Source: Bradyrhizobium niftali
Lineage (GTDB): Bacteria; Pseudomonadota; Alphaproteobacteria; Rhizobiales; Xanthobacteraceae
Reading direction: 5' to 3'
Assembly: GCF_004571025.1 (NCBI RefSeq)
Contig: NZ_SPQT01000029.1
Location: forward strand, 62,001 to 126,000
DNA length: 64,000 nucleotides
The position numbers were made by a program, and so were the translations under genes. The notes beneath the pieces are model-generated. The model worked only from the letters and a program-made list of their open reading frames with translations. It was not told where the DNA came from and did no database searches. Positions 33,362 to 41,784 of the stretch are shown here, piece by piece. How positions within the stretch are numbered: the first letter of the stretch is position 1; each line of letters starts with the position of its first letter.

Positions 33362-34484
33362 ATCTGTCCATTGTTATCTCGACACCTCGACGCGCGAGCC
33401 AGTCGAGCATGACCGGCGCTATCTGCGGGGTGATAATGGTCTCCGGATAGTGAAATCCGCCAACGGCTTTTCCGGCGCCCGTCAGCCAGTTGACCAGGAA
33501 CACCACGGGCAAGCAGGTGGCCAGAGCCATCGAGCGCACGTCGACGCGGTCAGTGAAGGTGAGCCGCAAACCCTGCACAGACCGTCGCCCGTGCCGACTT
33601 CCGGCGAGATCGATTGCCAGAAGCGTCTTTGTCTGTTCGTTCTCCGCCAAGCCGAAGGTGCGCTGGGTGGCCCGCTCGAAAAGCTGCTTTGGGGTGAGGC
33701 CCGTATTTTCGTCCACGGCATCCTCGGCCAAGACGCCGAGTTGATCGAGCAATGCGACCAGTTCGACATATCTGGTCCAACGCAATGTGCGTTGGTCGGC
33801 ATGGACACCCGGCCGCGACAATTTCGGATGCTCCGAGAGCCGCGGCTGCATCCCGTCATGCCAGTGCTCGAGCACCCCGATGCCGGGCCAAGCGAGTTGT
33901 TGAACATCGGAAAACCGCGGAACGACGCAAAGGGCGCCATCGCGGATGCAATAGGCGTCGCGCTTGGCGAGGGGGAGGTGCGAAGTGCCGAAGAGTCTTT
34001 TGTAGCCGAGAGGATTGGCCGGGCGTGGCACTACGATCCCACCGCAGCAGATACGAAGGGACTGCACCTCCTCTGTGGATTCCAGCAGATAGCCCGCCAG
34101 GATCTCCGTCAGCCCCGGCTCCAGCCCGCAGGGCAGAACCGTCGCAAGTCTCGGAGCTTGGATCAGCGCTTGCTGCACGCGTGGCACGTCCTCGGCAGCA
34201 GGCCGGCTGATACTCACCAGCAAACCACGTGTAGCGCGGCTCGCTAGGCTCTCGATCACACCCAGCGTGACCGGCCAAGTGGCGGCACAGATCACGACGG
34301 GTGCGAGTTCTGCCTGCTGCGGCTGGTCGGTGCACAAGATCTCACATTTCCATGCCTCGCGCGCAGCCGTGAGCGCGCTCATATCGCGGTCGATGAGGCG
34401 GACCGTCCAGTGCGGAAAGGCGTCGCGCAGCAGCGCCGCCATTCCCCTGCCCATCGCACCAGCGCCTATGACGTCCGTCTGCAT
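33288..34484 (-). CDS. Saccharopine dehydrogenase-like oxidoreductase
   Basis: A 398-residue protein starting directly with a Rossmann motif (VIGAGAMGRGMAALLRDAFP), followed by an acidic residue at the end of strand 2 (LIDRD). The later part has the CGLEPGLTEILAGYLL block of the saccharopine dehydrogenase / lysine 6-dehydrogenase group, which oxidises or reduces C-N bonds at the lysine side chain. In a cluster built on N-hydroxylysine this could cleave or reshape the lysine-derived part of an N-N intermediate. That role is inference. The gene starts 4 bases after the upstream ATP-grasp stop. Confidence 0.65.
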   Translation of the reverse strand: MQTDVIGAGAMGRGMAALLRDAFPHWTVRLIDRDMSALTAAREAWKCEILCTDQPQQAELAPVVICAATWPVTLGVIESLASRATRGLLVSISRPAAEDVPRVQQALIQAPRLATVLPCGLEPGLTEILAGYLLESTEEVQSLRICCGGIVVPRPANPLGYKRLFGTSHLPLAKRDAYCIRDGALCVVPRFSDVQQLAWPGIGVLEHWHDGMQPRLSEHPKLSRPGVHADQRTLRWTRYVELVALLDQLGVLAEDAVDENTGLTPKQLFERATQRTFGLAENEQTKTLLAIDLAGSRHGRRSVQGLRLTFTDRVDVRSMALATCLPVVFLVNWLTGAGKAVGGFHYPETIITPQIAPVMLDWLARRGVEITMDRCDDDAEEGTAGLGRRERDSVPSPL

Positions 34485-34487
34485 GTG

Positions 34488-35726
34488 TCACTCGTGGGCG
34501 AAGACTGGGGTGATCGTCTCCGATACCCAATCGAGGTGCTTCGTGAGCAGTGCTTGGCTCGGCGCGGTGCTGATCACCGCGATCAGACGTTGAAGACGGA
34601 AATCGCTTGGCGGAAGCACAATGTGTGTACCGATCGATGTTTCGACGATCGCCTGCTCGACCCAAGGGTGATCGAGAACCGCCTCGAGGCCGCGGTAGCC
34701 GAGCAGCCGCCCTTCCTGTTTGGCCAAGACGTAATGGATCCCGGCCACCCGCTGCGGCGCGGGCGGAGGCAGAGGCGCCGTGCCCACCGCAATGCGAGCA
34801 AGGTTTTCGTAGAAGTCATAGTGCAACGCAAGCGGGACCAGATGCGACGCGATGTAATCGCCTCCCGGCCGGGCAGCAACCTCAATGAGCGCGAACTGCG
34901 GGCCGTCGTACTTGCCTTCGAGGTGGAAGGATGCATTGTCCAGGCACAGCGCCAGCACGTAGTCTTTGGTCTTTGCTTCAATCATGCTGCGCATCTCACC
35001 ATCGAGGTCGGCAGGGAAAATATGCCGCACCTCCAGGCAATAAGGATCCGAGGTGAGCTTGTGCGTGATTCCGACAACGGTGACTTCACCGCTGCAAACG
35101 TACCCTTCCACACTCACCTCCTGCCCGCCGATATAACGTTCCGCCAGGAACGTAAGCGTTTCCCGGCGCAAAGTCGGGTCGTACGACGGATTGCCGATCT
35201 TCTTGCTAGTGGAATGAAAGACATTCAGGTCGGCAGGCTCGCGAAGGAGGTAGATTCCGGTGCTGCCCGAGGCGTTCACCGGTTTCACGATGACCGGGAG
35301 TCCCGCCACACCGATGAACTCTTCCAGATCGCTATCATTCTGCAAAAGGCGGTGCGTGAGGCCGGAAACCGACTGAGTTCGCTCGCGCAGTATCGATTTG
35401 TCCCGCACCGCGGACACGCATGCGAGCGGCAACCCGGGCAGCCGCAATTTCGCGGCAACGATGGCGCAGGCTTCCACAGCAGTTTCCGTAAAGCAGACCA
35501 CACCGGCAATTTGGATACACTTTCTGATCTCCTCGACGGCGCTCTCGAGCGAGACAAGGCTTGCGGGATTACATTGGCGCCACTCGTCGACGTAGCAGGC
35601 AAGTTCCGGTGGCAGCGGCTGACCAAGCACAGCGACGCGGTATCCGAGCCGATGTGCCGCTTCGAATGCACGAATGCTTTCTCGTATGAGTCGGCGATAA
35701 TTGATATAGAGGAGAAACTCCGTCAT
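34488..35726 (-). CDS. ATP-grasp ligase (cluster enzyme)
   Basis: 412 residues from MTEFLLYINYRRLIRESIRA; the frame is open 48 codons upstream but that part is antisense to the conserved end of the MetRS-like gene, so Met 35726 is chosen, overlapping the upstream stop by four bases. The ATP-binding Lys lies in LPVIVKPVNASGSTGIYLL, and the catalytic block is FALIEVAARPGGDYIASHLV. The family joins amino acids or other carboxylates to amines (for example dapdiamide- or bacilysin-type ligases). It likely attaches the hydrazine or lysine-derived unit to a partner. Confidence 0.75.
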   Translation of the reverse strand: MTEFLLYINYRRLIRESIRAFEAAHRLGYRVAVLGQPLPPELACYVDEWRQCNPASLVSLESAVEEIRKCIQIAGVVCFTETAVEACAIVAAKLRLPGLPLACVSAVRDKSILRERTQSVSGLTHRLLQNDSDLEEFIGVAGLPVIVKPVNASGSTGIYLLREPADLNVFHSTSKKIGNPSYDPTLRRETLTFLAERYIGGQEVSVEGYVCSGEVTVVGITHKLTSDPYCLEVRHIFPADLDGEMRSMIEAKTKDYVLALCLDNASFHLEGKYDGPQFALIEVAARPGGDYIASHLVPLALHYDFYENLARIAVGTAPLPPPAPQRVAGIHYVLAKQEGRLLGYRGLEAVLDHPWVEQAIVETSIGTHIVLPPSDFRLQRLIAVISTAPSQALLTKHLDWVSETITPVFAHE

Positions 35727-37618
35727 ACAGCCCAGCCTCTGGTGTCGAAGGATCGCCCCGCCGGAACCCATTGCAAGGCGTGGTTCAGATATGGCGGTTC
35801 TCGAATGCCAAGGCGCGCCAGGAGTGCGGTGCAGAGCCCGGGCATCACCGGCCAGGCAAGCGTCGCCCACAGCCGCAGGCCGGCAACGCCGAGGGCGCAG
35901 GCGGCGCGCTCGATGCCCGGGTGATAGCGCGCGCCAAGCGCTTCTGTTGCGAATCCATCAAGGTCGTGAAGCAAGCGGTCGATTAGCTCCGCGATCCGCC
36001 GCGGGTCGAATCCTTCGACCGAGAATAGCCGCCGGCCCTCTTGCTGACGCTCGCAAAGCTGTTGATAGAATGCGCGATGCAGGCGTTCCCAAGTGCCGGC
36101 CTCCGGCACCGTCCCGCGGTGACGCGTTTCGACCGACTGGCTGATGTGATGAATGACGGATGCCAGCAGGCCGCGGCGCCGTTCGATCCAGTCAAAGGCC
36201 TCGCGAAAGCTAAAGTTCGTCGGGGCAACCGATGGACGGGTATGGCAGACATATAGGCGCAGCCAGTCGGCCGGAATTCCCTGGCGGGTGAGATCGTCGG
36301 CGTATATGACATGGCCCCGCGAGGTGGAGAGCTTACGGCCGTCAAGCTGGTAGAATTCGTTGCCAAAAAAACCCACGATGCGAAATCTGCTCGCGTCGTA
36401 AAGGTGGAGCAGGATTGGGAAGGTGATGCAGCGCAGATACGCGTTGTCGGAGCCAAAAAAGAGCACGAGCTCGACTTCGTCCGAGCCGAGCTCCGCACGG
36501 GAGGCAAGCATATCCTGTGCCGTCAAGAAGCGGGGGGCGAGCTCGACGGCCGAATAGAGGTTCTGGTTCTCTTGCCCGTGCAACGGCAGGGCAAGTCCGT
36601 CCGATGAACAGATTCCGAGCGGAATGTCCGGCAGCTTGCGCTGCAACACCCGGGCGACGAAATCCGGCATTTTGCCGACGTAGGCCCCCGACATCAGGTA
36701 TCGCTCGAGCACGGCGCGATGCGGCTCCAGCGGCACGAACATGCGCTTCAGCGGCCGCCACGCTGCCGGCCGGTTGCAATGATTGCAGACCGGATCCATC
36801 AGCTCTTCATCCGGCACGAACAGCGCGCAGTTCTCGCATTCCGAGCTGATCCCTTCGCCACAGTGCGGACAGGAGCCGCGCACGTGGGCTTCGAACAAGT
36901 ATCCGTGCCCGTGCTCACAATACGGAACGCGGGCAGTTTTCTCGATGAGATGGTCGCCGGCCTCCAGCGTGGCTAAGAACTCGCGAGCGACCCGTTCGAA
37001 ACGCGGCAATTCGTCGAGCGTCGCGAACACATCGAAGTCTACCCCCAGCAGACGGTAGTTAGCGAGAAAATCATCCGAGTAGGCGCGCGAGGTTTCGTGG
37101 TAGCTCCGCCCTTCGCGCGCAGCGGTTATCGCCACATGTGTCTGAAAACCCAATGTCCCACAAAGCTGGTAACAGTCGAGCCCAAGTGTCCTTTGCGCTC
37201 GCGTAAACATGTCGGCAGCGACGACCGGCCCCGCCAGATGCCCAACATGCATCCGCCCGTTCGGCGTTGTAAAGCTCGGCAGAACAAGGCGCGTGCGCGG
37301 CGCCTTGGTGGGGGCTTTGACGCTTTCGTCAACGGTCTGCCGGTCTTCCCACCAAGCATTTCCCACGACCAGAAGTTCCGCCCCATCGTTCTTGATAAGA
37401 TGGGCAGTGAACGGAGACATCAGCAGCATGTCTCCGGGGCCGAGCTGTGTGGTAGAGAGCGACCCGTCGCCATAGGTGACCGAGCCGGTGCCGGAGAACA
37501 CGAACAACATCTCGTTGTCGGCGTGGCAATCCAAGCGCGTGGACTCGCCACTCTCGAGGGCAAATTTAGAGGCCCTAAAATGGCGTGCCACGATGTTATC
37601 GCGCAGCTTTCTCATCAT
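35723..37618 (-). CDS. Cupin-MetRS-like fusion (hydrazine synthetase type)
   Basis: A 631-residue two-domain protein. Residues 1-95 form a cupin with metal-type ligands (CHADNE, His32 and Glu36; PFTAHLIKN, His73). From residue 108 comes a class I aminoacyl-tRNA-synthetase-like domain of MetRS type: HIGH-like HVGH at 124-127, Cys-rich zinc knuckles (CPHC, CENC, CNHC) near 230-285, and a KMSKS-like KLSTS near 430. It lacks the housekeeping tRNA-binding design expected of MetG at its N-terminus. Enzymes with this cupin-MetRS layout (as in the s56-p1 and triacsin pathways) couple N-hydroxylysine with an amino acid to form an N-N bond. The neighbour N-monooxygenase overlaps it by four bases, which fits that role well. 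Confidence 0.85.
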   Translation of the reverse strand: MMRKLRDNIVARHFRASKFALESGESTRLDCHADNEMLFVFSGTGSVTYGDGSLSTTQLGPGDMLLMSPFTAHLIKNDGAELLVVGNAWWEDRQTVDESVKAPTKAPRTRLVLPSFTTPNGRMHVGHLAGPVVAADMFTRAQRTLGLDCYQLCGTLGFQTHVAITAAREGRSYHETSRAYSDDFLANYRLLGVDFDVFATLDELPRFERVAREFLATLEAGDHLIEKTARVPYCEHGHGYLFEAHVRGSCPHCGEGISSECENCALFVPDEELMDPVCNHCNRPAAWRPLKRMFVPLEPHRAVLERYLMSGAYVGKMPDFVARVLQRKLPDIPLGICSSDGLALPLHGQENQNLYSAVELAPRFLTAQDMLASRAELGSDEVELVLFFGSDNAYLRCITFPILLHLYDASRFRIVGFFGNEFYQLDGRKLSTSRGHVIYADDLTRQGIPADWLRLYVCHTRPSVAPTNFSFREAFDWIERRRGLLASVIHHISQSVETRHRGTVPEAGTWERLHRAFYQQLCERQQEGRRLFSVEGFDPRRIAELIDRLLHDLDGFATEALGARYHPGIERAACALGVAGLRLWATLAWPVMPGLCTALLARLGIREPPYLNHALQWVPAGRSFDTRGWAV

Positions 37619-38877
37619 TCCTCCTCCAGTTCAGCCAGACGCGACAACATCGATGGATCCATGTCCACCGGATAGAACTCCTTTCCCATGATGCTGTTGA
37701 CGATCGTTGCGTTGCGATAGGCGACGAGAGACAGATTCGCGTTCTGCAAACCATGCTGGATGCGGGTTCTGTTCTGAAAGTAGATCTTGCCTGGCAGGGC
37801 TATCCGGCTCTCCAGTGAATAGTCCGATCTGATCCTGGGCAAACTATCCTCAATACAGGCGAGCTGCATGATGCGGTCGAAGAATGGCGGCGTGTGGGGG
37901 ACAAAACCGGTGGCCAAGATCACACGGTCGACCGGCACCCTGCGTGTTGCTGCGGTCTCGGTGCACTTGAGCGTAACTTCGAAGCCCGCTCCATTCTGCC
38001 GCAGACCTTCGAGACAAGCACTGACGATCAACCGGACGCCGTTATTCTCACTGTCGACGAAGCGACGTTCATAGATTTTGTCGAAGAGTTGATTTGTGAG
38101 ATCCAGCGATACGCCGTCGCTGCTCAGCCTCTTGACCTGCACCCATTCGCGCCGACGTGAGAGCGGCTGAGCTTGAAAGTGGCGGAAATAGGCAGGCGTA
38201 TAATACTCGTTGGTGAATGCGCAGTCGTCCCTCGGTTCAAGGTTGTCGCGCGGCGTGACCCAAAGTATCTGCTTCAGGGGTGGGCCCGCGAGCAGCTGTT
38301 CCATCACCTCGCTGCCGCTTTGACCCCCGCCGACGAGCAAGACTCGTTCTCCTGCGGCCGGTGGCGCCCTATTGAGATAGTCTGCCACGTGATAGACGCG
38401 TTCGCCCAACAAGGGACGCACGCAATCCGGCACGTCGGGGCAGATTCCGAGCCCAAGTACGACATTTCGGGCCTGATGTTCCGCCTCAGTGGTCGTGACG
38501 CGGAAATGTGATATTTCGGGCCGCACATCCAGTGCCTTTTGCCCAAATCTAAGATACGGAAGCTGATCTGCGACCCAAGCGAAATACTGAAAAAACTCCT
38601 TGCGAGAGACTGCGCCGGACCGTCGATTGACGAACGCGTGGAGCCGCCCACTTCGGTGCAAAAAGTTGAGAAATGAAAACGAACTGGTTGGATCTACGAG
38701 CGACACACAGTCTTTGACATGTGACACTTGTAACTTAGCGTTCGAAAATGCCATTCCGGCGTGCCAGGAAAAACGCGGCTTATCGTCAATGAATAGGCAC
38801 CGTAGTCCGGTCGGCTTCATGAGAGCGGCAAGGCTGAGATTAAACGGACCAATTCCGATACCAATTACGTCATACAT
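37615..38877 (-). CDS. Lysine/ornithine N-monooxygenase
   Basis: 420 residues from MYDVIGIGIGPFNLSLAALM, the FAD-binding GxGxxxxxxA motif of the SidA/IucD/PvdA family. A second dinucleotide motif for NADPH is RVLLVGGGQSGSEVMEQLLA. The family-specific ATGF-like block is VILATGFVPHTPPF near residue 330. These enzymes add oxygen to the side-chain amine of L-lysine or L-ornithine. As first gene of the operon it would supply the N-hydroxy amino acid used by the cupin-MetRS fusion. Substrate choice (Lys or Orn) cannot be read from the sequence with certainty. A longer start at 38916 is possible but spoils the family N-terminus. Confidence 0.85.
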   Translation of the reverse strand: MYDVIGIGIGPFNLSLAALMKPTGLRCLFIDDKPRFSWHAGMAFSNAKLQVSHVKDCVSLVDPTSSFSFLNFLHRSGRLHAFVNRRSGAVSRKEFFQYFAWVADQLPYLRFGQKALDVRPEISHFRVTTTEAEHQARNVVLGLGICPDVPDCVRPLLGERVYHVADYLNRAPPAAGERVLLVGGGQSGSEVMEQLLAGPPLKQILWVTPRDNLEPRDDCAFTNEYYTPAYFRHFQAQPLSRRREWVQVKRLSSDGVSLDLTNQLFDKIYERRFVDSENNGVRLIVSACLEGLRQNGAGFEVTLKCTETAATRRVPVDRVILATGFVPHTPPFFDRIMQLACIEDSLPRIRSDYSLESRIALPGKIYFQNRTRIQHGLQNANLSLVAYRNATIVNSIMGKEFYPVDMDPSMLSRLAELEEE

Positions 38878-39336
38878 GCGACGAAGCTCCCATGTGCCGG
38901 TCCTCTTCACGGCCAACTAGAAATGGTGCATGCGGTGCGTTGAATGCATGAGTCGAGCCAGCAGACAAACGTAGTCGGTTCATGCCGTCGTTGAGAGAGT
39001 ACAAGAGGCGGCCCCGGCGCAGAGTAGGTGCGCTGGGTACACGCGCTGGGTCCGCCCCTACATCATCGGTTGCTTCGTGATGCTCCTTGCATGAAGCAAG
39101 CGGCGTGCCGAACTGAAATCGTGGCGCTTCTGCAAGCGCTTGATACAACTATCGGCGAGACGCTTGAATCGAGCGTCGCGTCACGTGCACGAATTGTCTC
39201 AAGGCTGACGATCGGGGCTGCGTCATATCCGACAAGGTCGGTGTGAGTTCGGTGGCCTGCACAGCCCGGCAATCGTTGGCTCCGGGAATCGCGCGGCGCG
39301 GGCGCGCGGTACCGCCGGTTGATCTGCCTCACCTAC
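38878..39336. promoter_or_regulatory. Upstream region of the hydrazine-type operon
   Basis: About 460 bases between the N-monooxygenase start and the decayed terminase gene, with no convincing reading frame. It must contain the operon's promoter. I could not define a -35/-10 pair or operator by eye, and no regulator gene lies beside it. Confidence 0.45.
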
Positions 39337-39890
39337 TCAGTGAGGCTTCTGCATTCCCTTTTTGGGCCTCGCAGCTCCCGTTCCCTGAGCGCCCTCGCCA
39401 GCTCCCGCTTCTTCGCGCGCGATAAACTCTGCAATTTGGGCATCAAGTTCGTCGTCTGTCATACCCGCGAAGTCGCCCGGCTTGCCGACCTCCTTGCGGT
39501 TAATGAACATGCCCAATTCTTTGCCGAGCAGCTCCAGCGCGCGGTACCCGACGTTTCCCTGGTACTGGTATTCGCCCTGCTCTTCCCCCTCCTTACCACG
39601 CACCGGGCGTGCCTGCAGCGCGCGCTCAACGTTCTCGATTAGCTTACCTAGAACCACTCTTTGGTCAGGGCCAGCTTCGACATAGCCTTCTCGGTGGCTT
39701 TCGCATCCGCCCTTTCGCGCTTCTCAAATAGCTCAGAGACCCGGGTTTGAATGGGTTGCGTGCGGGCTAGAGCGGAGGCGTTGTGCCTATTGGCCTTGTA
39801 GCCCGCCTCTACGTACGCCTGAGCAGCGGAGCGTCCTTTCACAAGCTCCTGGGCGACGCGCTCATGTTTGGGGTTCCTAAGGATTGGCAT
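39337..39890 (-). pseudogene. Phage terminase small subunit, frameshifted
   Basis: The first part (MPILRNPKHERVAQELVKGR then SAAQAYVEAGYKANRHNASA) is the N-terminal HTH of terminase small subunits (Terminase_2 type). It stops at KEWF (39648). The next part continues in another frame as VLGKLIENVERALQARPV, GNVGYRALELLGKELGMFIN and RKEVGKPGDFAGMTDDELDA, the usual C-terminal half. A single-base shift at about 39650-39660 has split the gene. It is a lone trace of a prophage upstream of the biosynthetic operon. Confidence 0.75.
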
Positions 39891-40152
39891 TGGATCGTTC
39901 TCCTTCTCAAGAGGCCAAGCTAATGTCTGGTTCTCGGCAACGCGCCAACGACTGGCTCCTGGTGCGAAGCGGGCCGTCGCCGCAGAAATTACAAAGCGCC
40001 TACAATGACATACCGGTGCCCAGTCTCATCCTGTCGGGCGCGCCAAATCTCAGGCATTCAATACAAAACACCGAACAATCCCTCACAGAGTGCCTCCTGC
40101 CCAAGTGAAGGCCACAACGGTTAAGCCCGAGGCCCGGTCAAGGTAAGCCGCC
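39891..40152. other. Short gap without a gene
   Basis: 262 bases between the terminase remnant and the ABC/rut operon. A plus-strand frame (39884-40108) exists but has no motif or ribosome-binding site. Confidence 0.35.
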
Positions 40153-40962
40153 TCACGCCCCGCCAGCCGGCTTCTCCAAGTCGGCCCAGATCTTCGCAAA
40201 ATAATCCTGGAACGCCGCGTCGGTCCGCAGCGCCGCCGGATCACGCCCCGCCCGTGGCAACTCGATCACGTGCCACGCGCGCACCGTGGCTGGGCGTGCG
40301 CTCAGGACCAGCACGCGGTCGGCCATGGCGATGGCCTCGCCGATGTCGTGGGTGACGAGAATGGCGCTCTTGCCGCGTTCGGCGATGATGCGGGAGACGT
40401 CGGCCTGCATCAGCAGGCGGGTCTGGAAGTCGAGCGCGGAGAACGGCTCGTCGAGCAGGATCACCTCGGGGTCGAAGGCGAGCGTGCGCATGATGGCGAC
40501 GCGCTGGCGCATGCCGCCGGAGAGCGCCGCGGGTTTTGCGTGCTCGAAGCCGGAAAGGCCGTAAGTCCGGATCAGCTCCAGCGCGATCTCGCGCGCACGC
40601 GGCTTTGGTGTCTTGCGGATCTCCAGCCCGAGCATGACATTGTCGAGCACGCTGCGCCACGGCAGCAGCAGATCCTTTTGCAACATGTAGCCGACATGGC
40701 CGGCGGCATCGTCGACGCGCCGTCCGCCGACCTCGACATGGCCGCGGGTTGGCCGCAGCAGGCCGGCAATGGCGTTGAACAGCGTGGACTTGCCGCAGCC
40801 GGAGGGGCCGACGATCGCCAGCGTCTCTCCGCAGCGCAGCTCGAAGTCCACTTTGCGGATCGCCTCGACCGGGCGCCCCTCGCCATCGAAGGTGACGCCG
40901 ACATTCTGGGCGCGCAGCACGATCGGCGCGGCCTCGGTGAGGTCATGCGCGAGCGCGTTCAT
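40153..40962 (-). CDS. ABC transporter ATPase (nitrate/taurine type)
   Basis: A 269-residue single-domain ATPase: Walker A GPSGCGKST, Q-loop YMLQKDLLLPWRSV, signature LSGGMRQRVAIMRTLA, Walker B VILLDEPFSALD and switch His in ILVTHDIGEA. The PWRSV Q-loop and MRQR signature mark the SsuB/TauB/NrtD-like class. Its ATG overlaps the stop of the rutD gene by four bases. It powers the importer whose permease and binding protein are interleaved with the rut genes. It is the last gene of the operon. Confidence 0.85.
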   Translation of the reverse strand: MNALAHDLTEAAPIVLRAQNVGVTFDGEGRPVEAIRKVDFELRCGETLAIVGPSGCGKSTLFNAIAGLLRPTRGHVEVGGRRVDDAAGHVGYMLQKDLLLPWRSVLDNVMLGLEIRKTPKPRAREIALELIRTYGLSGFEHAKPAALSGGMRQRVAIMRTLAFDPEVILLDEPFSALDFQTRLLMQADVSRIIAERGKSAILVTHDIGEAIAMADRVLVLSARPATVRAWHVIELPRAGRDPAALRTDAAFQDYFAKIWADLEKPAGGA

Positions 40963-41750
40963 CGGTCCACCTCCCTGCAGAAGTCGAGCAGCGTGTCGTT
41001 GAAGATCTTTGGCGTCACTACGCTGAAGGCGTGCGCGCCCCAATCGACCTCGTGCACGCGCGCATCGGGAATGGCAGCCGCAAGCTCGCGGGTCAGATAC
41101 GCCGGCACCAGCGCGTCGTCCTTTGCGGAGGACAGCAGCGTCGGCACGTTGATCTCGGCGAGGCGCCTGCCGCCCTCGAACGCGAGGAACATGTCGATGC
41201 GCTGGTTGATCGTCGCGACCGAGGGGAAGTGCTTCAGGATCTTCTCTTCCTCGGCGTCGAGATGGGCGATGTTCTGCGAAATCCATTGCGGCGGATAGAG
41301 GAACAGCGGCTGCGCCCGGACATAGGCCTGCGGGCCGGACTGGTTGAGCAGGGCCTTGCGGATCTCGAAGCAGCGCCGCAGGAACGGATCGGCGCGGCCC
41401 CAGCCGTTGACCACAGTGAGGCTGCGCAGGCGCTTGGGGTGACGCAGCGCGAGCTCGATGCCGACGATGCCGCCGATCGCATGGCCGACCACATGCGCGG
41501 CATCGACGCCCGCATGGTCGAGCACGCAGGCGATGTCGTCGGCCATGCCGGCGATGCTGCGGCTGCTGCTTTCGCTGCGGCCGGTGCCGACGTGATCGTA
41601 GAGGATGACCTGGTGGCGCTCCGCCAGCGCATTGAGCTGCGGGCCCCAGAACGAACCACTGCCGCCCATGCCGGCCGAGAGCACGACCGGCGTGCCGCGC
41701 CCGTGAACTTCGTAATAGATCTCGGCGTCCTTGCCGCGTGCAAAAGCCAT
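40959..41750 (-). CDS. rutD: RutD-like alpha/beta hydrolase (aminoacrylate hydrolase)
   Basis: 263 residues with an alpha/beta-hydrolase fold. The nucleophile elbow reads VVGHAIGGIVG, with Ala where Ser is usual. As I recall, E. coli RutD has the same Ala (GHALG), so this supports the RutD call rather than loss of function. Other RutD-like blocks are VVNGWGRADPFLRRCFEIRK and AQPLFLYPPQWIS. RutD helps turn aminoacrylate into malonic semialdehyde in uracil breakdown. The gene lies between the permease and the ATPase. Confidence 0.8.
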   Translation of the reverse strand: MAFARGKDAEIYYEVHGRGTPVVLSAGMGGSGSFWGPQLNALAERHQVILYDHVGTGRSESSSRSIAGMADDIACVLDHAGVDAAHVVGHAIGGIVGIELALRHPKRLRSLTVVNGWGRADPFLRRCFEIRKALLNQSGPQAYVRAQPLFLYPPQWISQNIAHLDAEEEKILKHFPSVATINQRIDMFLAFEGGRRLAEINVPTLLSSAKDDALVPAYLTRELAAAIPDARVHEVDWGAHAFSVVTPKIFNDTLLDFCREVDR

Positions 41751-41784
41751 GACGTCCCAGCGATTGGAGTGACTTGATTTCGGA

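Noticed and set aside
32105..35924. Two long plus-strand frames (435 and 504 codons) across the biosynthetic cluster
   Set aside because: Both are antisense to the ATP-grasp, dehydrogenase and MetRS-like genes, which have clear motifs and overlapping operon structure.
35723..37618. Reading the cupin-MetRS gene as a housekeeping methionyl-tRNA synthetase
   Set aside because: The N-terminal cupin, the operon with an N-monooxygenase and the divergent HVGH/KLSTS motifs fit hydrazine-synthetase type proteins instead.
41562..41600. RutD-like hydrolase as an inactivated enzyme because the nucleophile Ser is Ala
   Set aside because: As far as I recall the same Ala is found in E. coli RutD, so it is a family trait and not a lesion.
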